DNA of 64,000 nucleotides from Chloroflexota bacterium. Lineage in GTDB: Bacteria; Chloroflexota; Anaerolineae; Aggregatilineales; Phototrophicaceae. The position numbers were made by a program, and so were the translations under genes. Location: the NCBI GenBank assembly GCA_026708115.1, contig JAPOVL010000048.1:97172-161171 (forward strand), read 5' to 3'. The notes under the pieces were generated by a model that saw only the letters and a program-made list of their open reading frames with translations, did not search any database and was not told the DNA's origin. How positions within the stretch are numbered: the stretch's first letter is position 1; each line of letters starts with the position of its first letter. Positions 1-8,373 of this stretch are shown piece by piece.

Positions 1-393
1 TACGGCGCCACGATCGGCGCGGGCTCGTCGCCAATGTACACAAATGGCGTCAATCTCGGGCGCATTTTGACGGCGTATTTGAATGGCGACGTCGATCTTG
101 CGCGCGTCGGCATCGGCACGACCGGGGATCTCCACATCGGCGTCAATCTGGATTCGGCTGAAGCGCAGGGAATTGATATCAGCGAAGCGGTGATGAATGA
201 AGCCATCGCCGTAATCGAGAGTGGCGGAACGACTAAGCTGGCGCCGGAAGTGCTGGCGGCGATTGCGCGGCGCGGCAAAATCATCCCGCTGGAGCAACGC
301 GACGCGGGCGACCAGGCTTGGCTCGCTTCCTTGCATTGCACGGACGAGATGATCGCCGAACGGCAAGCGGCGCTGGACGCGGCGAGCGGATAA
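1..393 (+). CDS. ABC transporter substrate-binding protein, C-terminal part (cut by window edge)
   Basis: The reading frame is open from base 1, so the 5' part of the gene lies outside the window and about 130 residues are visible. The visible part aligns with the C-terminal third of the two genes that follow: a GA(T/S)xGAG turn, a TAYLNGDxDLA segment, a GINLD/GVNLD segment and the shared ending in which a Cys near SLHC precedes a QAALD tail. By that similarity it is a periplasmic or lipid-anchored solute-binding protein of the ABC_sub_bind (TrpX-like) group. The ligand cannot be told. It is followed by a rho-independent terminator. Confidence 0.75.
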   Translation, partial: YGATIGAGSSPMYTNGVNLGRILTAYLNGDVDLARVGIGTTGDLHIGVNLDSAEAQGIDISEAVMNEAIAVIESGGTTKLAPEVLAAIARRGKIIPLEQRDAGDQAWLASLHCTDEMIAERQAALDAASG

Positions 394-428
394 AGCCGCT
401 CGCGGCCGGCCAGTCACAATTGAAAGCG

Positions 429-458
429 GCAGCCCAGGCGGGCTGTCGTTTTTATTTT
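429..458 (+). terminator. Rho-independent terminator after the first binding-protein gene
   Basis: GCAGCCC and GGGCTGT form a 7-bp stem around a 4-nt loop, followed by a T-rich run (TTTTTATTTT). It lies 36 bp past the stop codon. Confidence 0.75.
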
Positions 459-566
459 CAGTTTCGCGCAACGAGGGAAAGCGAACTGAGAAAATGTGAT
501 ACTATTATGAGTGAAGTGGTTCAGGAGTTCGTGTCCTTAAAGCGTGGTGTAGAAGAGGCGATGCTT

Positions 567-1886
567 ATGTTCAAGAGACAATTGATAGCTGTCATCGTAT
601 TGACTTTTTGGCTTGCTGCGCCGGCGATGGCGCAAGACGGCAAGCCAACTGTCGCCTTCCTGAGGTTCGGGCTATCCCTGTCGGATGCCAGCCTGGAAAC
701 CGCCGTAATCGATACACTGCTCGTTTATGAATGGATCACTGCGGAAGAACACGCGCGTCTGAACGAACGGCAGGATATTGAAGGCGAGAAAATTAACATA
801 TTTTGGGCGGACGCCAGCTACGATCTCACAAATGTCAACATTATGGTCGATAACGCACTGGATCGCGGCGCGGATATACTGCTCACCCTATCCACCCCCG
901 TCACGCAAATCGCACTGAACATCACGCTTGATCAAGACGAGCCGAAACCCGTGCTGTTCTCCGCAGTCTACAGTCCCTATCACGCTGGGCTGGCCGATGC
1001 GCCCTGTATTAAGCCCGCTCATATCACCGGCTCGGAATCCGTACCGCCTTATGAAAAAGCGTTTCAGATTTTCATGCTGCAGAATCCGGCGTTGAATCGC
1101 TTTGGCTTGATCTATTCATCGCATGACGCCAGCGGCATATACGGTGCGGAGACTATCGCTGCTATAGGCGAATCCCTGGGCCTGGAAGTCGAAAGCGCAG
1201 CGGTAACGAGCGTCAGTGATTTGCGCAGCGCCACCCAAAGCCTGGCCAACGAGGGCGTCGAAGCGATTATCCTGCCTTTCGATTATACGGTTGCTATCGG
1301 GCTGCCAATCATTGCAACTGTCGCTACTGAGAATCAGATACCCGTCTTCCACCCCCATCCGGGCTCGGTTTTGGCAGGCGCGACGGTTGGGGCGGGTTTC
1401 TACAACTTTTACACGCAAGGCATCAGCACCGGTCTGATGTTGACCGCCTATTTGAATGGCGATCTCGACTTGGCGACGACGGCTATCGATAGCCAAAGCG
1501 GGCTTTCGGTAGGCATCAATCTGGATGTCGCGAATACCTTGGGCATTGATATTCCGCCTGAGTTGAACGATATGGCGGAAATGGTGGTACGAGACGGCGA
1601 ATCTGCCATGTCCCCGCTGGGTCTTCTGCGCCTGCTGGATTCGATGGGCGCCAGTGACGAGGTCAAGCAGATGGCGGCTGCTTATTTGCAAGATGTGGAT
1701 TTAAGCGCCATGGCATCACAGTCAGGCGAACAGCAGCAGGCGGCGGCGATGATCAACAGGATGCTGATTGAAGGAAGAAAGTCGCCGGAAAACATGGCAG
1801 CCGATCGCGCCTACCTGGACAGCCTGCAATGTACACCTGAGATGGTCGCCGAGCAGCAGGCGGCGCTGGACTCGGCTGCGCAATAG
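567..1886 (+). CDS. ABC transporter substrate-binding protein (ABC_sub_bind family), paralogue 2
   Basis: The protein has 439 residues. The start was chosen at ATG 567 because AGAGG ends 8 nt upstream and a clean signal peptide follows (charged MFKRQ, hydrophobic core, cleavage after AMA). ATG 561 is an alternative. The mature part shows the two-lobe pattern of ABC_sub_bind proteins: TVAFLRFG start, a SxPVTQIAL segment, VLFSAVY, and an LPFDYTVAIGLP hinge. The region near residues 330-400 is rich in Met and Ala and varies between the paralogues. No permease or ATPase gene for it lies in the window. The ligand is unknown; the family includes tryptophan and tyrosine binders. Confidence 0.85.
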   Translation: MFKRQLIAVIVLTFWLAAPAMAQDGKPTVAFLRFGLSLSDASLETAVIDTLLVYEWITAEEHARLNERQDIEGEKINIFWADASYDLTNVNIMVDNALDRGADILLTLSTPVTQIALNITLDQDEPKPVLFSAVYSPYHAGLADAPCIKPAHITGSESVPPYEKAFQIFMLQNPALNRFGLIYSSHDASGIYGAETIAAIGESLGLEVESAAVTSVSDLRSATQSLANEGVEAIILPFDYTVAIGLPIIATVATENQIPVFHPHPGSVLAGATVGAGFYNFYTQGISTGLMLTAYLNGDLDLATTAIDSQSGLSVGINLDVANTLGIDIPPELNDMAEMVVRDGESAMSPLGLLRLLDSMGASDEVKQMAAAYLQDVDLSAMASQSGEQQQAAAMINRMLIEGRKSPENMAADRAYLDSLQCTPEMVAEQQAALDSAAQ

Positions 1887-1925
1887 ACTTGGTATCTGCG
1901 CCGACATCGTATTCAGATTCCAACT

Positions 1926-1951
1926 GGCCGGCATATACTGCCGGCCTTTTT
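1926..1951 (+). terminator. Rho-independent terminator after paralogue 2
   Basis: A perfect 8-bp stem GGCCGGCA/TGCCGGCC with loop TATAC is followed by TTTTTC, 40 bp after the stop codon. Confidence 0.85.
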
Positions 1952-2016
1952 CTATTGACACTGTGAATCTTATCATTATTATTACTCAGATATTAATAAA
2001 TAGTGAAGGAAACGCC

Positions 2017-3336
2017 ATGTACGTTCGATTGCTGTTAACGCTTACCCTCTTGCTTCTGGCAGTACCCTCAGCTCTCGGACAGGGTAGCGAAAGAATTAGC
2101 GTTGCGATTCTTCGCTACGGTTCGCTGGATTTCGCCGGGATGCAGGAATACGCCATATTGGATATCTTGCAGGTCTATGGGTGGATCAGCGCCGATGAGC
2201 GCGCGCTCTTGAGCGGCAGGCAGGATTTTCAAGGTGAAAAGGTGAGCATCATCTGGGGCGATGCCAATTATGACCTGCCTACCGTGAATCTGATGATCGA
2301 TGAGGCGCTTGACAAGGGGGCGGATATCCTGGTCACGCTGTCAACGCCGGTGACGCAAATCGCGGTGAATACCACGCTCGATCAGGACGTGCCAACACCG
2401 GTCTTGTTCTCGGCGGTTTTCGACGCCTTCCGGGCGGGCATCGCCGATGCGCATTGCATAAAGCCCGATCATGTCACGGGGTCGCAGAATGCGCCGCCGT
2501 ACCATGAAGCGTTAAGGCTGTTTTTGCTGCAGAATCCCGAAATGAAGCGCGTAGGCACCATATATTCGCTGACAGACGCCAGCGGCGCGGCCGGCGCGGA
2601 AGACATTCAGCAGCTGGGCCAAGCCTTGGGCTTGACGGTTGAAAGCGCGGCGGTCGCCGGAGTCAGCGACCTGCGCGCCGCGACGCAGGGCCTGGTCAAC
2701 AAAGGTGTGGAGGCTCTGATATTGCCTTTCGATTCCACAATTGCCATTGGACTGCCGATCATCGTGACCGTCGCTACGGAGAATATGATTCCGACATTCA
2801 AAGCGGCTTCGGGCTCAATCTTCCAGGGCGCGACAATTGGCGCGGGCTTCTATCAATACTATGTACAGGGTATCAACGTGGGGCTGATGCTGGCTGCCTG
2901 GCTCAACGGAGAATTGGACATTGCCAGAACTGCCATCGACAGCAACAGCAGCTATATGGTTAGCGTCAATCACGATATCGCCGGCGAGCTCGGCATGGAG
3001 ATCAATGAGGACGTGGTTGAAATGGCCGATGTGGTCGTCCAGGACGACATGGTTTCGGTCTCTCCGCGAGTCGCCCTGGAGCAGCTTGAAGCGATGGGCG
3101 CTGATGACGCTACCAAACAAATGGCGCTAAGCTTCACCAGTGAACAGAGTGTTGAAGTCATGGTAGATTTGATGCGTAACGGGCGTCAATTGCCCGCCCA
3201 GCTGGCTGATTTTCTAATCCGTGGCCGGCGCGCCGACCCATTCATGGCGACCGATGCGGCATTTCTGCAGAGCCTGCACTGCAGCGACGAGAAGGTCGCC
3301 GAGCAGCAGGCGGCGCTGGACGCGGCCGAGGAATAA
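2017..3336 (+). CDS. ABC transporter substrate-binding protein (ABC_sub_bind family), paralogue 3
   Basis: The protein has 439 residues, the same length as the gene before it, and is similar to it along the whole length. ATG 2017 follows GAAGGAAA and opens a typical signal peptide (MYVRLL, Leu-rich core, cleavage near ALGQ). Conserved blocks include the TLSTPVTQIA segment, TPVLFSAVF, LPFDSTIAIGLP and the C-terminal SLHC...QAALD ending. Each of the three tandem copies has its own terminator, so they are probably separate transcription units made by gene duplication, with possible divergence in ligand. There is no co-encoded permease in the window. Confidence 0.85.
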   Translation: MYVRLLLTLTLLLLAVPSALGQGSERISVAILRYGSLDFAGMQEYAILDILQVYGWISADERALLSGRQDFQGEKVSIIWGDANYDLPTVNLMIDEALDKGADILVTLSTPVTQIAVNTTLDQDVPTPVLFSAVFDAFRAGIADAHCIKPDHVTGSQNAPPYHEALRLFLLQNPEMKRVGTIYSLTDASGAAGAEDIQQLGQALGLTVESAAVAGVSDLRAATQGLVNKGVEALILPFDSTIAIGLPIIVTVATENMIPTFKAASGSIFQGATIGAGFYQYYVQGINVGLMLAAWLNGELDIARTAIDSNSSYMVSVNHDIAGELGMEINEDVVEMADVVVQDDMVSVSPRVALEQLEAMGADDATKQMALSFTSEQSVEVMVDLMRNGRQLPAQLADFLIRGRRADPFMATDAAFLQSLHCSDEKVAEQQAALDAAEE

Positions 3337-3395
3337 GCCGCGCGGTGCGCTACCGGCTAGCCGCGCGCATTTGCGAAAGAACTGAGGTCGGGCAG

Positions 3396-3420
3396 GGGCG
3401 ACTCTAGGGGTCGCCCTTTT
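3396..3420. terminator. Bidirectional terminator between convergent genes
   Basis: GGGCGAC and GTCGCCC form a 7-bp stem followed by TTTT. It lies between the plus-strand binding protein and minus-strand pstB and can end both transcripts. It resembles the dispersed GGGCGACCC inverted repeats elsewhere in the window. Confidence 0.6.
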
Positions 3421-3444
3421 CCATCGGCGAGACATTCCTGTGTT

Positions 3445-4272
3445 CTAACCAAAGCGACCGGCGATGTAATCCGCGGTCTCTTGCTGTGCCGGGCTGTCGA
3501 ATACTTTATCCGTATCGTCGTACTCGACCAATTCTCCCCAACGGACTTCGTGTCCGTTTTCTACCGTCTTGCGTATGTTGTAGAAGGCGGTGAAATCGGA
3601 GGCGCGCTGCGCTTGCTGCATATTGTGCGTGACGATGACGATGGTGTATTCCCGCTGCAATTGCCAGATCAGTTCTTCAATCCGCTGTGTGGCTATGGGA
3701 TCGAGCGCCGAGCAAGGCTCGTCCATCAAAATCACATCCGGCTCAACTGCGATGGCGCGCGCGATGCACAGGCGCTGCTGCTGCCCGCCGGAAAGCGCCA
3801 AGCCCGACTTGTTTAGATTGCCGCTAACTTCATCCCAAAGCGAGGCGCCACGGAGGCTGCGCTCGACGATCTCGTCCAGGACGCCCTTCCTCTTGATGCC
3901 TAGCAAGCGGGGGCCGTATGCCACGTTGTCGTAAATGCTCTTGGGAAAGGGGTTGGGTTTCTGGAACACCATGCCGATGCGCCGCCGCACCTCTACCGGG
4001 TCAACCTCCTGGTCATACAGATTCTTGCCACGGTATATGATCTCACCCTCGACCCGCGCCCCGTCCACCAGGTCCAACATACGGTTGATGCCGCGGAGGA
4101 CCGTGCTCTTGCCACAGCCTGAAGGACCAATGAAGGCCGTGGTCTTGTTTTGATAGATCGGCAGGCTGACATCCGCTACCGCGCGAAAACCGCCGTAATA
4201 GAAACTGCATTCGCGCAATTCCATCACCAGGTCGGTATCGATCTGAACTCGCTCTTTAGTTTGCACAGCCAT
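3445..4272 (-). CDS. pstB: Phosphate ABC transporter ATP-binding protein PstB
   Basis: The 275-residue ATPase drives high-affinity phosphate import with PstA and PstC. Visible motifs are Walker A GPSGCGKST near residue 49, a Q-loop in MVFQKPNPFPKS, the signature LSGGQQQR near residue 157, Walker B VILMDEP near residue 179 and the switch His in IVTHNMQQA. The Q-loop sequence and the TAFYN segment are typical of PstB rather than other ABC ATPases. It starts 3 bp after the pstA stop codon and is the last gene of the visible pstSCAB operon. No phoU follows in the window. Confidence 0.97.
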   Translation of the reverse strand: MAVQTKERVQIDTDLVMELRECSFYYGGFRAVADVSLPIYQNKTTAFIGPSGCGKSTVLRGINRMLDLVDGARVEGEIIYRGKNLYDQEVDPVEVRRRIGMVFQKPNPFPKSIYDNVAYGPRLLGIKRKGVLDEIVERSLRGASLWDEVSGNLNKSGLALSGGQQQRLCIARAIAVEPDVILMDEPCSALDPIATQRIEELIWQLQREYTIVIVTHNMQQAQRASDFTAFYNIRKTVENGHEVRWGELVEYDDTDKVFDSPAQQETADYIAGRFG

Positions 4273-4275
4273 GAC

Positions 4276-6066
4276 TTAAAACCTTATCGAATAGCGGTTG
4301 CGCAGGACGATAGCCGCGGCATTCAGCGTCAGCATCAATGCCAGCAGCACGATGATGGCGGCGGCGGCGATATCGGCGAATTGTCCCTGTGGACGCGCTG
4401 TCCACTGATAGATCTGAATCGGCATCGCCGTGAATTGCGAGAAGGGACTGTTCGGGTCGGTGACCAGGAAGGTCGCCGCACCAACGACAATCAAGGGGGC
4501 GGTCTCCCCTACTGCGCGCGAAACGGAGAGAATCGTACCGGTCATGATGCCGGGCAGCGCCGCCGGCAAGACCTGACGCCAAATTGTCTGCCAGCGGGTC
4601 GCGCCCAAGCCATAAGAGGCTTCCCGAGTGGTATGCGGCACAGCGCGAATCGCCTCTTGCGCGTTGATGATGATGATGGGCAAGATCAACAGGACCAGCG
4701 TCAGACCGGCGCTAACCAGCGTGCGGCCATTGGGCGCGAAGCTGTTAATCCGCACCAGGCTCGCCATCAACTGGTCGAAAGTATCATCGCTGATGGCGGC
4801 GTCGCTGGAGACATCAAAGCGATAATAATCGCCCCTTACCTCGATATCGTATTCTTCATCTGCTTGTACAGGCACGTTGTCTACGGCGATCTTCAGCGCC
4901 TCCGCCAAGGCCTGCGACATCTCATGCACGTCGGTATTACCTTGCATTGTCAAGCTTGGTGTGCCAAAGAACATGAATGTATCGGCTACACGTTCGGCTG
5001 TCGCAACATCGACAAGCTCGAGATCGCTGCGGATAGAGGCGCCATCGTAGGTTATCGCGCCCTCAAAAGCGGGGGAGATCCGCTCAATCACCGTGTCTAT
5101 CGTCGGCGCTTCAAAGTTGTAGTGGAAGATTAATCCACTGGTAAAGGGCGCCAATGCGCGAACAAAGATGGCCAGTCCCAGCATGCCATAAATGATCGAC
5201 GGCACACCTGCCAGATTGCGTACATTGGTCTCGATCAAGCGGTTGATGAAGCCGTGATGGGCATATTCCTCGAGATAAATCGCCGCGCCTACGCCAATAG
5301 GCAAGGCTACCACCACTACCACCGCCATTAAACCGATGGAGCCAATCAAAGCGGAGCGCACCCCCGCCAGCGCCGGTACACTGGACATCGGCGTGGTCAG
5401 AAACTTGCCGCGCAGCCAACTATGAAAACGAAGGACTTCGACCTTGGCATCGTCGCGCCGTTCGCGCTTTTTGAAATCGGCCAGGATAGGTCCTTCTATT
5501 TCCGCCTTCACCGAGTCGAAGTTGAAGATTGTATCCACCAGCGGGAAGCTCGCGATAACCTGTTGCTCCACCACTTCTTGCAGCACAAGGTTACGCAAGA
5601 CGCTGCGGTCAGCATAATCCGCCAGCAACAAGGCTTGCTGCGACGCGCTGATGTTCTTCAGCAGCTTATCCGCCACTGAAGGATCAATGTCGGGGTCTCC
5701 GACGATGTCCGCCACAGTCGATTTGGTGAAGACGTCGTTATCCACCTGGCTGATGGTATCGCGGATCAAGACGCGTAGACGTTCGTCGACATGTTTCCAC
5801 AGGATCAACGCCAATTCATTGTTGTTCAGCGCGTCCAAGGGACGACCATCGGTCAATGTCTCCGGTTCGATAGTATTGACAACGCCGATCGTGCCAAAAG
5901 CTTCGTTGGCGACATTGAAAAACAGCGCCACCAACGCCAGCGCCGCCACTGTTACTGAGAAGTAGTTGAACAGCTTGCCCAAGCGCCCACGCCGGTGCCG
6001 CGCTTCCAGGCGTTGAAAGAACGCTTTCTCCTCGGGCATGTAGTACACCCTTTTGGCCTCTTCCAT
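4276..6066 (-). CDS. pstA: Phosphate ABC transporter permease PstA, enlarged by two insertions
   Basis: The protein has 596 residues, about twice the usual PstA length. One membrane segment lies at about residues 35-55, and the permease core resumes near residue 235 (ALIGSIGLMAVVVVVALPIG). The cytoplasmic EAA loop REASYGLGATRWQTIWRQ near residue 478 and the final helices are typical of PstA. Two soluble insertions stand out. Residues about 60-230 are acidic and helical after the first membrane segment. Residues about 320-445 lie between core helices and should face outside. Neither resembles a domain I recognise. The start codon overlaps the pstC stop, so the two are translationally coupled. 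Confidence 0.93.
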   Translation of the reverse strand: MEEAKRVYYMPEEKAFFQRLEARHRRGRLGKLFNYFSVTVAALALVALFFNVANEAFGTIGVVNTIEPETLTDGRPLDALNNNELALILWKHVDERLRVLIRDTISQVDNDVFTKSTVADIVGDPDIDPSVADKLLKNISASQQALLLADYADRSVLRNLVLQEVVEQQVIASFPLVDTIFNFDSVKAEIEGPILADFKKRERRDDAKVEVLRFHSWLRGKFLTTPMSSVPALAGVRSALIGSIGLMAVVVVVALPIGVGAAIYLEEYAHHGFINRLIETNVRNLAGVPSIIYGMLGLAIFVRALAPFTSGLIFHYNFEAPTIDTVIERISPAFEGAITYDGASIRSDLELVDVATAERVADTFMFFGTPSLTMQGNTDVHEMSQALAEALKIAVDNVPVQADEEYDIEVRGDYYRFDVSSDAAISDDTFDQLMASLVRINSFAPNGRTLVSAGLTLVLLILPIIIINAQEAIRAVPHTTREASYGLGATRWQTIWRQVLPAALPGIMTGTILSVSRAVGETAPLIVVGAATFLVTDPNSPFSQFTAMPIQIYQWTARPQGQFADIAAAAIIVLLALMLTLNAAAIVLRNRYSIRF

Positions 6067-8147
6067 TAGTACGCCTCTCGGAAACGACCGATGATGACGC
6101 GGCTCAATACATTGAGCATAAACGTCATCACGAAGAGCGTCAGCCCAATTGCAAAAATGCTGTTGTAGTCAATCGAATCATAGCTCAGATCGCCGCCGCT
6201 GATGCGCGCGATATGCCCCGTCATCGTCTCGGCCGAGTCGAAGGGACTGAAACTAAAATTGGGGCCCGCGCCAGCGGCGATCGCCACGATCATCGTCTCT
6301 CCGATGGCGCGCGAGACGGCCACGATGAAGGCCGCCAAAATGCCTGATAAGGCTGCGGGCACGACGACCTTGATCACCGTCTCCAGCTTCGTCGCGCCCA
6401 ATCCGTAAGAGGCTTCTCGCAGCGCGTTGGGCACGGCGTGCAAAGCGTCTTCGCTCATTGAGCTAATCAAGGGGATGATCAATATGCCAACCACAATGCC
6501 AGCAGAACCCGTGTTATAGATATTCACGACATCGACGCCGAATAGCGCGCGCAGCATCGGCGTCATGAAGGTCAAGGCGAAGTAGCCGTAGACGACCGTC
6601 GGAATGCCCGCCAGGATTTCCAGCACCGGCTTCAGGGTAGCGCGCACCCGTGGAGAGGCGTATTCGCTGAGGTAAATCGCCGCGCCAATGCCAAGTGGCA
6701 GGGCGACCAACATCGCGATGGCACTCGTCATCAGCGTGGCGTTGATCAAGGGAATGACGCCGAATTCCCCGATTGCGGGTATCCAATTGGTATTCGTGAA
6801 GAATTCGATGATGGTGGGGCGGTCATTGTATTCCACCGTCACGCCGGCGCTGTGTGGCGCAACGGTATTTTCACCGCGGATACCGCGCTTGACCGTCAGG
6901 TGAGGCAGATAGCCATCTTCCACAAACATATCGGCGATGCGCTCGGTCAGAGGGAAGACGGTTGAACTGCCCGCTGCGGTCAGTTCGCCATTTACCGCTG
7001 CGGGATTGACCGAGGCGACTTGGCTGGCGCCAGTCGCGCGCTTCCATTCCTGGCGCGCCTGCGCTATGACCTCGGCTGACGCCGCGAAATAGCCGACATC
7101 GACGATGACGTCGTTGACATGGCTGAGGTAATAACCGATGAAGTCATTCACCTGCGGGTGATCCCGCATGAGGCCGGCATCGCTGTAAATGAACAGGGGA
7201 CGCGCAAGCGCGTAACTGCCGTCTTCCACCGTCTCCGCTCTCGGTGTGACCCCGTCCAGCGTGATGATCCGCAGGTCATCCGTGTTGTTCAAGAAATAGG
7301 CATAACCGAAGAAACCGATGCTAAAGCGATTGCGCTTGATGCTGCCGACCAGTTGATTGTCATTCTCGGACATGATCGGGTCAGTCGCCAGCATAGCGAC
7401 TGGATCCTTGTCCAGGACTTCTTCGACGAAGAAATCAAACGTGCCGCTGTCTTCGCCCGGTATGACCAGCGTAATCGGCTCGTCCGGAAAGCCAACGCGT
7501 ACATCGGACCAGCGTGCTGCGCCGTTGAAGACCTGTTGCAGCTCGACAGAGGTCAACTCCGTAAGGAAGTCGTTGTCGGCGCTCACCACGATCGCCAGGG
7601 CATCGGCACCTACACGGAAGGCGAGCGGAGTAATCCCCACCGCGGCGCAGGTCTCGATTTCGGCTTGCCTAATCGGCCGGCTGGCATTGACGATTAGCGG
7701 CCGCGCTCGCCCGACTTCGGCCAGTTGTGCTTCGGTCGCGCACCAGCTTCTAAAGCCGCCGCCGGTGCCAAGTACATCGATTTCAAAGCGATTATTATGA
7801 AACTCGACAATCTCCATCACCTCTTGACCGACGCGGATCGTGCCGCCGCTTGTGATGGCTTCCAGCGCCTTGCCCGGCTGCACAGTGAACTCGGTTGTAC
7901 TTTCATCCATGTCGCTCAAAATGGCGCGGTTGGTATTCACCCACTGATCGCGCGTGAAAAATGAGATCGACTCATTTCCCAATACAAGAATGATGCCGAT
8001 GGTGGTGAATATGGATAGCAAGCCACAAGCGAGCAAGCTCATCTGGATGGCGACTTCGTGCCACTTGACGCGATGCTTCAAATTGAGCGATCTGGACTTC
8101 CGCTGCACCAGATGAAGCGTCAAATCAGGATTTTCTGGGTCACTCAT
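6066..8147 (-). CDS. pstC: Phosphate ABC transporter permease PstC with an inserted PstS-like binding domain
   Basis: The protein has 693 residues against about 300 for ordinary PstC. After the first membrane segment (about residues 33-56) comes a long extracytoplasmic insertion. It is clearly related to the PstS of this operon: GTGGGFRSWC, NASRPIRQAE, GADALAIVVS, the phosphate-site motif SGTFDFFVEEV near residue 233, and the VDVGYF ending. Near residue 394 a second domain begins (AAGSSTVFPLTE) but breaks off after about 60 residues. The permease core starts near residue 460 (LPLGIGAAIYLSEYA), with the EAA loop REASYGLGATKLETV near 575. The binding domain is therefore built into the permease. 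Confidence 0.93.
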   Translation of the reverse strand: MSDPENPDLTLHLVQRKSRSLNLKHRVKWHEVAIQMSLLACGLLSIFTTIGIILVLGNESISFFTRDQWVNTNRAILSDMDESTTEFTVQPGKALEAITSGGTIRVGQEVMEIVEFHNNRFEIDVLGTGGGFRSWCATEAQLAEVGRARPLIVNASRPIRQAEIETCAAVGITPLAFRVGADALAIVVSADNDFLTELTSVELQQVFNGAARWSDVRVGFPDEPITLVIPGEDSGTFDFFVEEVLDKDPVAMLATDPIMSENDNQLVGSIKRNRFSIGFFGYAYFLNNTDDLRIITLDGVTPRAETVEDGSYALARPLFIYSDAGLMRDHPQVNDFIGYYLSHVNDVIVDVGYFAASAEVIAQARQEWKRATGASQVASVNPAAVNGELTAAGSSTVFPLTERIADMFVEDGYLPHLTVKRGIRGENTVAPHSAGVTVEYNDRPTIIEFFTNTNWIPAIGEFGVIPLINATLMTSAIAMLVALPLGIGAAIYLSEYASPRVRATLKPVLEILAGIPTVVYGYFALTFMTPMLRALFGVDVVNIYNTGSAGIVVGILIIPLISSMSEDALHAVPNALREASYGLGATKLETVIKVVVPAALSGILAAFIVAVSRAIGETMIVAIAAGAGPNFSFSPFDSAETMTGHIARISGGDLSYDSIDYNSIFAIGLTLFVMTFMLNVLSRVIIGRFREAY

Positions 8148-8317
8148 CTATAACTCTTATCCATTGACAGAACGATGCCGCGCACAGGGAAAATATTGGC
8201 CACCGGCGTAACTCACGCTTCGCATTAAGTCAGCGCAAATATTCTTCGCCGTTTCTGATTCTATTGCTATTTCAATATGTACCTGACAATAACTCGTAGC
8301 AATGTAAAACTCAGAAA

Positions 8318-8349
8318 GGGATACGGCGTCTAAAGAAGATGCCATACCC
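8318..8349 (-). promoter_or_regulatory. Intercistronic hairpin between pstS and pstC
   Basis: On the minus strand GGGTATGGCATC pairs with GACGCCGTATCCC (two wobbles, one bulge) around a 7-nt loop. The tail is only TTTC. It lies 25-56 bp after the pstS stop codon, where a partial terminator or RNA-stabilising hairpin would give more PstS than permease. Confidence 0.5.
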
Positions 8350-8373
8350 CTTCCAGACTTATGGTCTGATAGC

